A stretch of DNA of 64,000 bases, taken from an uncultured Clostridia bacterium. Lineage in GTDB: Bacteria > Bacillota > Clostridia > Saccharofermentanales > Saccharofermentanaceae. Of the stretch, positions 26,834 to 37,029 are shown piece after piece. Every line of letters starts with the position of its first letter. Position 1 is the first letter of the stretch. The stretch lies in assembly GCA_947303185.1 (NCBI GenBank), contig CAMYXF010000001.1:282960-346959 (forward strand). Reading direction: 5' to 3'. A program made the position numbers and the translations under genes. The notes under the pieces were generated by a model. That model was not told where the DNA came from, searched no databases, and saw only the letters and a program-made list of their open reading frames with translations.

Positions 26834-27763
26834 TCAGAATACGGCTTTGACGGCCCATGCCCAGAACATTATCGTAACGAGCATGAACACCATCGACAGC
26901 GACACCGTGCGCGCGGAAAAATGCGGAGCCACATCGTAGTTCTCGGCAAATATAACATTCATCGAGCCGCACGGCAAAGCGCACATCAGAACGACTACGC
27001 TCTTTGTCTCAGGTGCTATTGTAACCCAATTCGAGATAAGCAGCACGGCACCCATTACAAGAGCCGGCAGAACGATGAGTCTTAATGCCGATACAACGTA
27101 TGCCTTCTTGTCCGTCAGGAGCTTTTTGATGTTGACGCTTGCAAGCATTGAACCCATTACCATCATGGACATAGGAACAGTCATGTCGCCGATGAGCTTA
27201 AACGTGTCGGCAATAAATCCGGGCATTCTCCACGGAATGATGAACATGACGATAGCAATGATCGATGCGACAGAGACAGAGCTCTTGAACATGTCGAGTA
27301 ATGCGAACCTGGGCTTTTTCGAAAACAGGTAAACCGCATATGTGTAAAAGAAAAGGTTGTAGCAAAGATTAAATACTGCAGCGAGCAAAAGGCCATAACT
27401 TCCGTACAGCGCTTCCATCAGAGGGAAACCTACAAAGCCCGTGTTTGCAAAAACAGTACAGGTGATCATTATCCTCTTCTCGTCTTCAAGGATGTTGACT
27501 TTCTTGAGTGACAGCCTCAGTACGATAAGAGATACCGCATAGTAACCGACTGCGATTGCAGCGCATGCGATCATGCCGTTAACCGCATCCGTGGAATACG
27601 TATGCTGGCTTGAATTGATGATCATGAAAGGCAGAACAGCCTTAAGCAGGATATCCGATAACGCGCGCTCTCCGGTGCTGTTGATTATCTTGGATTTGTT
27701 TAACGCAAAACCTAAGAGCAGGAAAATGAATATCTTGAAAAATACGATGTAAACCTGAACCAT
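26834..27763 (-). CDS. AEC-family transporter
   Basis: A 309-residue polytopic membrane protein with about ten hydrophobic helices. The family landmarks are LLLGFALNKSKIINSTGERALSDILLKAVLPFMIINSS near the N terminus and CTVFANTGFVGFPLMEALYG in the middle. Auxin-efflux-carrier family proteins in bacteria transport malate, malonate or related acids, but the substrate is not predictable from sequence. It follows glpK by 4 bp, hinting at co-expression with glycerol metabolism. Confidence 0.9.
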   Translation of the reverse strand: MVQVYIVFFKIFIFLLLGFALNKSKIINSTGERALSDILLKAVLPFMIINSSQHTYSTDAVNGMIACAAIAVGYYAVSLIVLRLSLKKVNILEDEKRIMITCTVFANTGFVGFPLMEALYGSYGLLLAAVFNLCYNLFFYTYAVYLFSKKPRFALLDMFKSSVSVASIIAIVMFIIPWRMPGFIADTFKLIGDMTVPMSMMVMGSMLASVNIKKLLTDKKAYVVSALRLIVLPALVMGAVLLISNWVTIAPETKSVVVLMCALPCGSMNVIFAENYDVAPHFSARTVSLSMVFMLVTIMFWAWAVKAVF

Positions 27764-27767
27764 TAAA

Positions 27768-29306
27768 TCAGTCGTTGCCGGAAAGAAGAGTTGCTCTTAC
27801 TGCGGAACGATATCCCTCCATCTTTTCTGATACTTCAAACGCTGACATCTTAGGTTCGTAAGAAGCACCAGCCTTGTAGAACCTGCAGGTCTGTTCAGGA
27901 GATTCGAAGATTCCTGCACTGATACCTGCCGCAAGTCCTGCACCCATGGCGGTCATCTCGTCACTTAACGCTCTGGTTATCGTGACGCCGAGGAGATCAG
28001 ACTGAAGCTGCATGAGGAAGCTGCTTGCGCAGACTCCGCCGTCTACCTTCATCTGTCCGGCCTTAATGCCCGTATCATCAGTCATGAGGTTAACAAGTTC
28101 CGTAACCTGATATGCAATCGATTCAACACCGGCCCTGATGATCTGTGCTCTGCCCGTACCTCTGGTAAGACCTGTCAAAACGCCTCTGGCGTCAGGCTTC
28201 CAGTAAGGTGCGCCCAAACCCGTAAATGCCGGAACTAAATATACACCGCCGGCATCTTCAATGGAATTGCAAAAATCATCACATTCTTTAGGATTTTGGA
28301 TAAATCCGAGCTCATCTTTGAGCCAGCTTATAACTGAACCAGCCTGGAAAATACTTCCTTCCAGAGCATAATTCGTCACTCCGTTTATGGACCACGCACA
28401 AGATGTAAGAAGTCCGTTCTTTGAGAACACAGGCTCTGTGCCGAGGTTCATCAGAGTGAAGCTTCCCGTGCCGTATGTAGTCTTGGAATCGCCTTTGTTT
28501 ATTGCGCCCTGGCCGAGAAGTGCTGCCGGCTGGTCACCGAGAACGCCCGTGATGTGAACACCGTTGATCGACAAAAGATCTGCCGTCTCGTCATCAGTAA
28601 AACCATTGGTCTTAAGATACTCTTCAGCAAGTCCGATCACGCCGTAATCAGCGCAGGATTCGAGCGGTTTTGCAAGCGTGTTAACGGGTATTCCGAACAG
28701 TCCCAAAAACTCTTCGTCGTATGCTTTTCTGGATATGTCGAAAAGCATCGTTCTTGAGCAATTGGAATAATCAGAAGCATAAGATTTTCCGCCGGTAAGT
28801 CTATATACCAAAAAGCCGTCGATCGTTGAAAGATAAGCTTCTCCGCCTAAGCAGCGCTCTTTTAAACCCTTAATGTTTTCGAGCAGCCAGAGCATCTTCG
28901 TGGCAGAGAAATACGGGTCAATCTTAAGACCTGTGATTTCCGTGATCCTTCTGCTCTGCTCCCTGATCTCAGGACGTCTGCAGATGTCGGAAGTTCTTCT
29001 GCACTGCCATACGATCGCCTGAGTGAAAGGCTTTCCGGAAGGCTCAAATGCGACAGTCGTCTCGCGCTGGTTCGTGATACCCATACTGACGATGCTGCCC
29101 TTTGCTTCCGGATGCTCTTTCAAAAGCATTGCGATGGCTTTTAGAACGGATACATATATCTCCTCTGCATCGTGGCTTACCCAGCCCGGCTGCGGATAAT
29201 ACTGCTTGAACGGTACGTGCGTACCCTGCGACAGATTACCTTCTTCATCAAGAAGAAATGCCTTGGTCGAAGTAGTTCCCTGATCGATGCAAAGAATGTA
29301 TCTCAT
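27768..29306 (-). CDS. glpK: Glycerol kinase
   Basis: Phosphorylates glycerol to sn-glycerol-3-phosphate with ATP. The 512 residues show the FGGY-kinase layout: N-terminal CIDQGTTSTKAFLLDEEG, QRETTVAFE, WQCRRTSDICRR, and the C-terminal DGGVCASSFLMQLQSDLLGV and GAGLAAG nucleotide-site motifs. Length is standard. AAGGAGG lies 4 nt before the ATG. No glpF or glpD is adjacent; it sits between malQ (9 bp upstream) and the AEC transporter gene. Confidence 0.96.
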   Translation of the reverse strand: MRYILCIDQGTTSTKAFLLDEEGNLSQGTHVPFKQYYPQPGWVSHDAEEIYVSVLKAIAMLLKEHPEAKGSIVSMGITNQRETTVAFEPSGKPFTQAIVWQCRRTSDICRRPEIREQSRRITEITGLKIDPYFSATKMLWLLENIKGLKERCLGGEAYLSTIDGFLVYRLTGGKSYASDYSNCSRTMLFDISRKAYDEEFLGLFGIPVNTLAKPLESCADYGVIGLAEEYLKTNGFTDDETADLLSINGVHITGVLGDQPAALLGQGAINKGDSKTTYGTGSFTLMNLGTEPVFSKNGLLTSCAWSINGVTNYALEGSIFQAGSVISWLKDELGFIQNPKECDDFCNSIEDAGGVYLVPAFTGLGAPYWKPDARGVLTGLTRGTGRAQIIRAGVESIAYQVTELVNLMTDDTGIKAGQMKVDGGVCASSFLMQLQSDLLGVTITRALSDEMTAMGAGLAAGISAGIFESPEQTCRFYKAGASYEPKMSAFEVSEKMEGYRSAVRATLLSGND

Positions 29307-29315
29307 GAGGCCTCC

Positions 29316-30947
29316 TTATCTGAAATAGATCCTGTTGAGATTTCTGTACCAGTCGTTATCTATTGAATCAAAGTCTTCTTTTGTAAACCTTACAACCCAG
29401 TTGCCTGTGGGCGTTCCGGGAATGTTCATTCTCGTATCTCCGCCGTAGCCGAGCATATCCTGGATCGGAATGATCGCAACGTCAGCGTGGCTCATCCAGA
29501 GTGTCTTGATGATCGCTCTGCAGGATGCGCTGTGCGTACCGCCGTCACCCCAGTTATCGCCTGTGAAACCGCAGTATTCAAGGCATGTCTTTCTGACTTC
29601 CTCAGGGCTGTCCCAAAGCCAGCCGAGCAATGTGTTGTTGTCGTGCGTGCCTGTGTAAGCAACGCAGTTGTTATCGAAATTGTGAGGAAGGAATGAGCTG
29701 TTGTCGCCCGGGTAGAAAGTAAATTCCATGACTCTCATGCCGGGGATGCCGACCTTACCCATGAACTCTATGAGGTCAGGTGTAACCTCACCCAAATCCT
29801 CAGCAATAAGGCGAGATCTGTCCTTGAACTTCTTGTCGTATTCTTCGAAGAAATCAAGACCGGGGCCCGGAATCCACTTACCGTCTACTGCAGTCTCCGC
29901 GTTTGCATCGATCTCGCAGTAAGATGAGAATGCACGGAAGTGGTCGATCCTTAAGTAATCGAAGAGTTTGAAGTTATCTTCAAGTCTGCTCATCCACCAT
30001 GCATAGTGGTCTTCTTTCATTTTCTTCCAGTCATAGATGGGGTTGCCCCAAAGCTGGCCGTCTGCGCAGAAATAATCCGGAGGAACGCCTGCAACGCTCT
30101 CGAAAACAAGAGCTTCCGGCTTCGGTTTTCTGGGTTCCTTCAAAGGTTCCTCAGTCTTATCGCCTGATTTCTCCTGCTTCTCAAGATCCTTCTTATACTT
30201 ATCGAGAGCCTTCTCGTAGTCCTTTAAGACCTTGTTAACTCTTGTGGCTGAAGCCATCTTGAACAGTTCCCTGCTTGCCCAAACATCAGCAGAGTCACCG
30301 GAAACATAGAACGGGATATCGCCGATGATGGAGATGCCGAGATCGTTGATCTCCTTCTTGATCTGTGCCCATTCATCGAAGAAAAGATACTGGACAAAAC
30401 CGTGATATCTGTAATTGGGATCATTCTTAAGTTCTGCAACTGCAGACTTGTCGTAGTTTCTGAGTCTTGAATCAGACCATTCCCACCACGGCTTTCCGAA
30501 GTCTGCATCCTTTACCGTCTGATAAGCTGCAACGTCCTGGACCCACTTGTTGTCCTTGATGAACTTATCTGCTTTTGCGAGAAGATCCTTGTCTGCACGC
30601 TCAAAAGCTTTTCTTAAAAGCTCATCCCTGTTGGTCCTTAAGAAATCGTAATCTATTCTCCACTTATTCTGTGTGTACTCTGCCTGCTGTACTTCTGCAG
30701 GTGAGAGAAGTCCTCTGTCCTGAAGTCTTCTGGGGTCTATGAAAAGCCAGTTGCCTGCAAATGCCGAGAAACTCTGGTAAGGGGAATTACCCATTCCGGG
30801 ATATGAGAACGGCAGAACCTGCCAGTATTTCATTCCCTGAGATGCCAATTGCTTTGCGAAGTCAATTGCCTCCTGTCCCATCACGCCCGTACCAAACGGT
30901 CCCGGGAGTGAGCTGATATGCATCAGAACGCCTCCGCCACGTATCAT
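29316..30947 (-). CDS. malQ: 4-alpha-glucanotransferase
   Basis: A GH77 amylomaltase that transfers alpha-1,4-glucan segments between maltodextrins. The 543 residues begin with RGGGVLMHISSLPGPFGTG and contain FDYLRIDHFRAF (nucleophile Asp), LIAEDLG (acid/base Glu) and YTGTHDNNTLLGW (third Asp). A roughly 35-residue Lys/Glu/Pro-rich insertion (about 238-272) sits just before the conserved VAGVPPDYF loop, where typical bacterial MalQ has only a few residues. The open frame continues cleanly through it. Transcription starts from a promoter divergent to prfC. Confidence 0.96.
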   Translation of the reverse strand: MIRGGGVLMHISSLPGPFGTGVMGQEAIDFAKQLASQGMKYWQVLPFSYPGMGNSPYQSFSAFAGNWLFIDPRRLQDRGLLSPAEVQQAEYTQNKWRIDYDFLRTNRDELLRKAFERADKDLLAKADKFIKDNKWVQDVAAYQTVKDADFGKPWWEWSDSRLRNYDKSAVAELKNDPNYRYHGFVQYLFFDEWAQIKKEINDLGISIIGDIPFYVSGDSADVWASRELFKMASATRVNKVLKDYEKALDKYKKDLEKQEKSGDKTEEPLKEPRKPKPEALVFESVAGVPPDYFCADGQLWGNPIYDWKKMKEDHYAWWMSRLEDNFKLFDYLRIDHFRAFSSYCEIDANAETAVDGKWIPGPGLDFFEEYDKKFKDRSRLIAEDLGEVTPDLIEFMGKVGIPGMRVMEFTFYPGDNSSFLPHNFDNNCVAYTGTHDNNTLLGWLWDSPEEVRKTCLEYCGFTGDNWGDGGTHSASCRAIIKTLWMSHADVAIIPIQDMLGYGGDTRMNIPGTPTGNWVVRFTKEDFDSIDNDWYRNLNRIYFR

Positions 30948-30967
30948 TATTTGTAATTCCCTTCTTT

Positions 30968-30997
30968 CTTATATATAATTACTTGTCTTTGAAGCAA
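30968..30997 (-). promoter_or_regulatory. malQ promoter
   Basis: -35 TTGCTT (30997-30992), 18-bp spacer, -10 TATAAG (30973-30968). Its -35 overlaps that of the divergent prfC promoter. Confidence 0.5.
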
Positions 30998-31018
30998 GAA
31001 TCTTAATTAGAATATTAT
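30989..31018 (+). promoter_or_regulatory. prfC promoter
   Basis: -35 TTGAAG (30989-30994), 18-bp spacer, -10 TATTAT (31013-31018), just upstream of the GAGGG ribosome binding site. Confidence 0.55.
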
Positions 31019-31036
31019 ACATTTATTGAGGGTAAA

Positions 31037-32641
31037 ATGAATTCAGTTGATGAAATAAAAAGACGCCGTACATTTGCGATCATCTCGCACCCGGACGCAG
31101 GTAAGACCACAATCACAGAGAAACTTCTCCTTTACGGAGGAGCCATCCATCAGGCCGGCTCAGTAAAAGCGCGTAAGGCTGCACGCCACGCTACTTCAGA
31201 CTGGATGGAGATCGAGAAAAAGCGTGGTATCTCCGTAACATCTTCAGTAATGCAGTTCGAATACGACGGCTGCCACATCAACATTCTCGATACCCCCGGC
31301 CACCAGGACTTCTCAGAGGACACATACAGAACACTCTGTGCCGCTGACTCAGCAGTAATGGTCCTTGACGGTGCAAAGGGTGTCGAGGCGCAGACAATTA
31401 AGCTTTTCCAGGTATGTAGAAGACGCGGTATCCCGATCTTCACATTCATCAATAAGATGGACCGTGCCGCCAAGAATCCTTTCGATCTCATGGACGAGCT
31501 CGAAAAGGTTTTGGGCATCAGATCAGTTCCTATCAACTGGCCTATCGGTACAGACGGCGACTTCGAAGGCGTTTACGAGAGATCTTCACGCAACGTCCTC
31601 CTTTTCGACCGCGAAAACAACGACCACGGTGCATCAATGGTTACCCAGAGCGTATCAGGCATCGACGATCCTAAACTTGACGAGATGCTCATGCCGGGCC
31701 ACCTCGAGACACTCAGAAACGACATCGAACTTCTCGACATGGCAGGCGACGAGCTAGATATGGATAAGGTCCTCAAGGGAGAGCTGACACCCGTATTCTT
31801 CGGTTCAGCCATCACCAACTTCGGTGTTGAGCCGTTCCTCCAGCACTTCCTCAAGATGAGTCCCGGACCTGCCGTTCACAACACAACAGACGGCATCATC
31901 GAACCTGAAGACACTATGTTCTCAGGCTTCGTATTCAAGATCCAGGCAAACATGGATCCTTCACACCGTGACCGTATGGCATTCATCCGTATCTGCTCCG
32001 GCCAGTACGAGAAGAACATGACCGTTAACCTCATGCGCACAGGCAAGAAGATCACGCTTGCACAGCCCCAGCAGTTCATGGCACAGGACAGAGCCATCAC
32101 TGAAGAGGCATACGCCGGCGACATCATCGGTATCTTCGATCCCGGTAACTTCAGGATTGGCGATACGATCATATCTACAAACCGCAAATTCGAGTTCGAT
32201 CCTATCCCGGTATTCGCACCCGAGAACTTCGCGCGCGTTGAGCCAAAGGATTCAATGAAGCGTAAGCAGTTCCTTAAGGGTATCGAGCAGCTCTCACAGG
32301 AAGGCGCCGTCCAGCTCTACAAGCAGCCGAACATCGGTACAGAGACTTATGTAATGGGCGTTGTCGGTATCCTCCAGTTCGATGTTCTTGAATACAGACT
32401 CAAGTCCGAATACAACGTTGATATCGTAAGAACACCCCTGCCCTACCGTCTCGCACGCTGGGCAAAATCCGAAGTCGAGGGATTCGATGCAAAGGATCTC
32501 ACTCTCACTTCAACATCACTTCTCGTTCTCGACAGAGACGACGAACCGGTAGTTCTTTTCGAATCCGAGTGGGCTGTCGACTGGGCGATCGATCACAACG
32601 AGAAGTTCAAGCTCTCATTCGAGAATATCAATTCAAAGTAA
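31037..32641 (+). CDS. prfC: Peptide chain release factor 3
   Basis: RF3 is the GTPase that recycles RF1/RF2 from the ribosome after termination. The 534 residues carry G1 SHPDAGKTTITEKLLLYGG, the G2 region KKRGISVTSSVMQFEY, G3 DTPGHQDFSEDTYRTL and G4 NKMDR, followed by the RF3-specific C-terminal domains (ILQFDVLEYRLKSEYNVD). Length fits the family. It is monocistronic, on the plus strand, opposite to nearly everything around it. RF1 (prfA) is encoded 10 kb away at 43560. Confidence 0.97.
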   Translation: MNSVDEIKRRRTFAIISHPDAGKTTITEKLLLYGGAIHQAGSVKARKAARHATSDWMEIEKKRGISVTSSVMQFEYDGCHINILDTPGHQDFSEDTYRTLCAADSAVMVLDGAKGVEAQTIKLFQVCRRRGIPIFTFINKMDRAAKNPFDLMDELEKVLGIRSVPINWPIGTDGDFEGVYERSSRNVLLFDRENNDHGASMVTQSVSGIDDPKLDEMLMPGHLETLRNDIELLDMAGDELDMDKVLKGELTPVFFGSAITNFGVEPFLQHFLKMSPGPAVHNTTDGIIEPEDTMFSGFVFKIQANMDPSHRDRMAFIRICSGQYEKNMTVNLMRTGKKITLAQPQQFMAQDRAITEEAYAGDIIGIFDPGNFRIGDTIISTNRKFEFDPIPVFAPENFARVEPKDSMKRKQFLKGIEQLSQEGAVQLYKQPNIGTETYVMGVVGILQFDVLEYRLKSEYNVDIVRTPLPYRLARWAKSEVEGFDAKDLTLTSTSLLVLDRDDEPVVLFESEWAVDWAIDHNEKFKLSFENINSK

Positions 32642-32675
32642 TAGCGTTTTATTAAGTAAATGCAAATTCAGGGAA

Positions 32676-32704
32676 TGTCTCTATGCGAGGCATTCCCTTT
32701 TTCT
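32676..32704 (+). terminator. prfC terminator
   Basis: GGGAATG and CATTCCC arms with a 13-nt loop are followed by TTTTTC. It lies about 30 bp after the prfC stop. Confidence 0.75.
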
Positions 32705-32731
32705 TTGTGCGCGAAAACCAGTGCCTGAAAA

Positions 32732-32821
32732 GGACACGATCTGAGGGTGATTTCGTGTCCGATTTTAGCAATTTTACGATTTTTGCAGAAAAAGGACACG
32801 ATTTGCGCTCAAAACGTGTCC
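32732..32821. repeat. Two hairpins with the same GGACACG stem
   Basis: GGACACGA (32732) pairs with TCGTGTCC (ending 32760), and GGACACG (32794) pairs with CGTGTCC (ending 32821). Loops are 13-14 nt and unrelated. The second stem extends through AAAA/TTTT and could terminate in both directions. It lies between the convergent ends of prfC and ftsH. Confidence 0.75.
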
Positions 32822-32914
32822 TTTTCGAAAACTGTGTAAAGCCGGAGGCAAATAAAGCAACAAAAAAGGCCGCCCCACAAAGTGGAACGGCCTATCGTTA
32901 ATTCATTTATCAGA

Positions 32915-34951
32915 TCAGTCTGTCGGACCGGGTTCGATGGAATCATCGTTATCAGCCGGAGCTTCGGAAACTGACTCTGAAGGTCCGGGTGCGGGAGCCG
33001 GAGCAGCAGATGATGTCTCTTCTGTCTTCTCAACATCAATTGAAGATGTCGTGCTGATTCCTGAATAATCCTGAGGATAGAGGGATGCGAGATCACCGTT
33101 TGCCTCGTAGATCTTCTCAAAGTCAGGACCGTCAACTGTGAGCTTGTCGATAAGTCTTGTAGCAAGACCCTGGACGATGTTGCTCTTCTCGATGAGGATT
33201 CTCTTTGTCTCGTCGTAGCATGTATCGATGATCTGCTTGATCTCGTCGTCGATAGCTGCTGCTGTCTGGTCGGAATAGCTCTGTACCTGACCCATTGAGT
33301 AGCCTAAGAATACTTCCTCATTCTCATCGCCGAATACCATGTTGCGGAACTTCTTGGAAAGACCGTAGCGCTTGATCATGTTCTTGGCGATGTTGTTGCA
33401 CTGCTGCAGGTCGGATGAAGCGCCTGTTGATACTTCACCAAGGAAGACCTCTTCTGCGGCACGTCCGCCCAAAGACATCTTGATGGTATCAAGAAGCATC
33501 TTCTCTGTGTAGAAATCTGTATCTTCGATCGGCTTGTAAGCTGTGAAGCCGCCTGCTCTGCCTGCAGGAATGATCGTTACACGGTCAACCTTTTCGAACT
33601 CGGATGTTGCACGGAGTACGACTGCGTGACCTGCTTCGTGGTATGCAGTAAGGCGCTTAACCTTGTCGCTGAGCTTCTTGGAATTCTTCTGGGGACCCAT
33701 CTGAACTCTGAATGTAGCGTCAGTGATCTCCTGCATTGTGATCTCTTTCTTGTTGTGACGTGCTGTCATGAGAGCTGCTTCGTTAAGAAGATTCTCAAGG
33801 TCGGCACCTGTAAATCCTACTGTGGACAAAGCAACTTCGTGGAGGCTTACGTCCTTTGCAAGAGGCTTCTTGCGTGCGTGGATCTTAAGGATTGCCTCAC
33901 GCTCATCTGCATCAGGCATGTTGACCATGATACGTCTGTCGAAACGGCCCGGACGGAGAAGTGCGGGGTCGAGAACGTCAACACGGTTTGTAGCAGCCAT
34001 AACGATAACATTGGAGTTAACATCGAAGCCGTCCATCTCAACGAGGATCTGGTTCAATGTCTGCTCACGCTCATCCTGACCACCGCCAAGGCCTGCGCCT
34101 CTCTTACGGCCGACTGCATCGATCTCATCGATGAATACTACGGAAGGAGCTTCCTTCTTGGCATCAGAGAAGAGGGATCTTACACGCGAAGCACCGACAC
34201 CGACGAGCATCTCGACGAAGTCAGAACCTGAGATATAGAAGAACTTAACGCCTGCCTCACCTGCTACGGCTCTTGCAAGCAATGTCTTACCTGTACCGGG
34301 AGCGCCATAGAGAAGAACACCCTTAGGAATCTTAGCTCCAAGCTGCTGATACTTCTTAGGATTCTTAAGGAAGTCAACGATCTCCTGGAGTTCTTCCTTC
34401 TCTTCTACTGAGCCTGCAACGTCAGAGAACTTAACCTTATCCTTGTTGGGATCGGATACTCTTGCGCGGTTGCTGCCGAAGCTGAATACGCTGTTACCGT
34501 CTCTGCTCTGTCTCGTGATGCTGAGGAACAGCACAACCACGATAACAAGTGAGATACCGAACATAACGACATTAACAATGATCGACCAGTCGAAAGGTTC
34601 AGTGTAGTTGTAGCCCTCGATCTTACCCAGAGCCTTTGCCTTGTCGAGCTTCAAAACAAGATCATCGACAAACTCATAAGGGATATCCTGGGTAACTTCG
34701 ACATTGAGACCTTCTTCGTTCTTGTAGTTAACGACAACTGTCGTTCCCTTGATTTCAACAAGGCTGACTTCATTCTCATCATCATCAATGATGGCCATGA
34801 CGTCAGACATTGTAGCCTTTTCCTTCTGACCGTAGTTGCCGCCGAAAACGATAGTCGAGAATGCGATCAAAATGACTATCATCAGGACGTAGAAGAATAA
34901 TCCTCCGCCTATCGGTCTAAAACTCTTTTCACTCTTATCCTTATCAGACAC
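32915..34951 (-). CDS. ftsH: ATP-dependent zinc metalloprotease FtsH
   Basis: A membrane AAA+ protease that degrades misfolded membrane and regulatory proteins. The 678 residues show transmembrane helix 1 (about 14-36), an extracytoplasmic domain (about 37-112), transmembrane helix 2 (about 113-135) and an AAA domain with Walker A GAPGTGKT and Walker [13 protein letters not shown] second region of homology ([18 protein letters not shown]) and the zinc site HEAGHA complete the core. The C-terminal 40 residues are a Pro/Ala/Ser tail. It ends the rplI-dnaB-tilS-hpt-ftsH run, matching the tilS-hpt-ftsH order of Firmicutes. Confidence 0.97.
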   Translation of the reverse strand: MSDKDKSEKSFRPIGGGLFFYVLMIVILIAFSTIVFGGNYGQKEKATMSDVMAIIDDDENEVSLVEIKGTTVVVNYKNEEGLNVEVTQDIPYEFVDDLVLKLDKAKALGKIEGYNYTEPFDWSIIVNVVMFGISLVIVVVLFLSITRQSRDGNSVFSFGSNRARVSDPNKDKVKFSDVAGSVEEKEELQEIVDFLKNPKKYQQLGAKIPKGVLLYGAPGTGKTLLARAVAGEAGVKFFYISGSDFVEMLVGVGASRVRSLFSDAKKEAPSVVFIDEIDAVGRKRGAGLGGGQDEREQTLNQILVEMDGFDVNSNVIVMAATNRVDVLDPALLRPGRFDRRIMVNMPDADEREAILKIHARKKPLAKDVSLHEVALSTVGFTGADLENLLNEAALMTARHNKKEITMQEITDATFRVQMGPQKNSKKLSDKVKRLTAYHEAGHAVVLRATSEFEKVDRVTIIPAGRAGGFTAYKPIEDTDFYTEKMLLDTIKMSLGGRAAEEVFLGEVSTGASSDLQQCNNIAKNMIKRYGLSKKFRNMVFGDENEEVFLGYSMGQVQSYSDQTAAAIDDEIKQIIDTCYDETKRILIEKSNIVQGLATRLIDKLTVDGPDFEKIYEANGDLASLYPQDYSGISTTSSIDVEKTEETSSAAPAPAPGPSESVSEAPADNDDSIEPGPTD

Positions 34952-34957
34952 TTTCTC

Positions 34958-35482
34958 TTATTCCTTTCTTACGATTCTGACATCGTCGAAATCTCTATAT
35001 TTGCCGTCAAGGTCAAGACCATATCCGACAATGAATTCATCCGGGATCGTGATCCCGTTGTAATCCGGTGTAAGGTTGTTCACTCTTCTGCTGGGCTTGT
35101 CGAAAGCTGTGCAGATCTTGAGTGACTTGGGGCCCCTTTCAAGGAGTCTTTCCTTGAGGAGAGCCAATGTTCTTCCGGTATCAATGATATCTTCAACGAT
35201 AAGAACGTTCATATCCTTGATATCGTATGACATATCTTTTTTTATCTTGAGTTCTCCTGTAGAGAACTCGCCTACATAAGATGAGACCTGCATGAAATCA
35301 ACGATGACAGGCATCTCGAGGCGTCTTACAAGATCGGCAGTAAAAATGAAAGCTCCTGTGAGGATTCCGACAACAACAAGAGGCTCGCCCTTGTAATCAC
35401 GGTTAAGCTCAGCGCTTACGCGATCCAACATCTGCTCTATCTCGTCATGAGATATCAATACTGTATCAGTATTAATGGCCAT
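34958..35482 (-). CDS. hpt: Hypoxanthine phosphoribosyltransferase
   Basis: Salvages hypoxanthine (and often guanine) to IMP/GMP with PRPP. The 174 residues contain VVGILTGAFIFTADLVRRL and the PRPP-binding motif VLIVEDIIDTGRTL. The start is ambiguous: a GTG at 35491 overlaps the tilS stop by 4 bp but has a ribosome binding site only 2 nt away, while the ATG at 35482 has AAAGG 10 nt upstream; I use the ATG. It sits between tilS and ftsH, the standard order. Confidence 0.95.
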   Translation of the reverse strand: MAINTDTVLISHDEIEQMLDRVSAELNRDYKGEPLVVVGILTGAFIFTADLVRRLEMPVIVDFMQVSSYVGEFSTGELKIKKDMSYDIKDMNVLIVEDIIDTGRTLALLKERLLERGPKSLKICTAFDKPSRRVNNLTPDYNGITIPDEFIVGYGLDLDGKYRDFDDVRIVRKE

Positions 35483-35487
35483 TGTCT

Positions 35488-37026
35488 TCACTGCCTTTCT
35501 ATCGCAATCTTTATAAGTTCGTCAGGTCCGTCTTTTTCAGCACGCGCTGCGATGTATTTTTCGCGGCTTAAGGCATTGGTAAATCCTACGCCGTGTCCGA
35601 ACCCCGGTAACCACAATATCTCTCCGTCCTTCTCGAAAAAGACGATCTGCTTTCTGGCAGACTCAGGGATCTTAAGGTCAGTCATGAGGCGGTTAAGCTC
35701 TTTGCTGCCCGCAGAACCTGCTCTTCTCATGCGAAGACCGGATCCCGATCCGTTGTAATTACCTGCTGTGATCCCGCCCTCACGGATTGCTTCCAAAGGG
35801 CAAAACCACAATAGGTTATTATACTCTAATTCCCCTTTATTCTCAATTCTCGACACCCTGAGTTTTAGGGCAGAATTAGGGATTTGAACGGTAATTTGGC
35901 CGTCTTTCGGGATATCTTCCAGCCTGATCTCAAGCTTAGCATCGCCCTCAGCGGTCAAAAAACCCATGTTTTCGGCGATTTGGGCAGCTAATTCTCCGGT
36001 TTTGCCTGCTTCAGCAAAACCGAACACATCCTCATGTCTGTAGGCTTTCCTGCCGAACGGCATATCAAGGACAGTCTCACCTGCAGCCTGGCCGTCGCAA
36101 AGCGAGAAACAGTCTTTCAGGTTTCCCTCTTCGAAATCAACGAGATCTCCGAATGTCTCCTGCCATAGATATCTAATGGCACGTGACTTCATCGCAGGAT
36201 GAAGCGACCTGATTCCTTCGACAGAGAGCACCGGATGTCCGGATAAGACAGTGCGGTTTGCCGCATAAGATTCCAGCGAAGATTTGGTAACAAAATCCAG
36301 ATCGTCGCTCAAAAGATTATATGTCCTGGCCAAAGGCACAGTAGGATCTTCGTTATAGTATTCGCCGATCTTAGGGAAGATATCGTTGCGCCATGTATTG
36401 CGCGTTCCCATGGTCGTAAGATTTGTCTGGTCGACCGCATAACTTACGCCAAGTGTATCAAGATAATCAACAAGTTCGCTCTTTTTAAGGCACAACAGGG
36501 GTCTTATTATCCTGCCTGAAACAGGCTTGGGATTTACAAGACCTTCAAGACCGGAACCTCTGAACAGGTTCATCATCATGGTCTCTGCTATGTCATCCTT
36601 ATGGTGGGCGATAGCCACGCGGACGGTCTTGCCCGTTGCTTTCTCAAGCGCTAAAGCATACTGCTCGAAAGCCTCATATCTCAAGATTCTTCCGGCTGTT
36701 TCTTCTGAGATGTGATTCATCTCTGCAAATCCTTTGCAGTCAAAATCCAGGACTTTGAGCTCAATGAGGTTCTCTTTGCAGAGCTGCCTTACTAGTTCAA
36801 CTTCCTCATCGCAGGCACCGGGTCTTAAATGGTGATTACACATCAGTGCATAGATATCGCAATCGATATCAAAACAGTTTCTGAGGCCTTTAAGGATATG
36901 GAGCAGTGCAACAGAATCAGGTCCGCCTGACACGCCGACAACTATAATGCCACAGTCAAATAATCCCTTACTATTGGAAAATTCAAGGACCCTGTCAAAG
37001 ATCTCAACTGTCTCTTCTTGTTTCAA
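35488..37026 (-). CDS. tilS: tRNA(Ile)-lysidine synthase
   Basis: TilS converts C34 of the CAU-anticodon tRNA-Ile to lysidine so that it reads AUA instead of AUG. The 512 residues begin with the PP-loop motif VGVSGGPDSVALLHIL and continue with HHLRPGACDEEVELVR and AIAHHKDDIAETMMMNLFRGSGLEGL. A TilS C-terminal domain is also present (about 360-500). Its presence is notable because the tRNA array carries a UAU tRNA-Ile that would read AUA without lysidine. It is part of the dnaB-tilS-hpt-ftsH unit. Confidence 0.95.
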   Translation of the reverse strand: MKQEETVEIFDRVLEFSNSKGLFDCGIIVVGVSGGPDSVALLHILKGLRNCFDIDCDIYALMCNHHLRPGACDEEVELVRQLCKENLIELKVLDFDCKGFAEMNHISEETAGRILRYEAFEQYALALEKATGKTVRVAIAHHKDDIAETMMMNLFRGSGLEGLVNPKPVSGRIIRPLLCLKKSELVDYLDTLGVSYAVDQTNLTTMGTRNTWRNDIFPKIGEYYNEDPTVPLARTYNLLSDDLDFVTKSSLESYAANRTVLSGHPVLSVEGIRSLHPAMKSRAIRYLWQETFGDLVDFEEGNLKDCFSLCDGQAAGETVLDMPFGRKAYRHEDVFGFAEAGKTGELAAQIAENMGFLTAEGDAKLEIRLEDIPKDGQITVQIPNSALKLRVSRIENKGELEYNNLLWFCPLEAIREGGITAGNYNGSGSGLRMRRAGSAGSKELNRLMTDLKIPESARKQIVFFEKDGEILWLPGFGHGVGFTNALSREKYIAARAEKDGPDELIKIAIERQ

Positions 37027-37029
37027 GTT

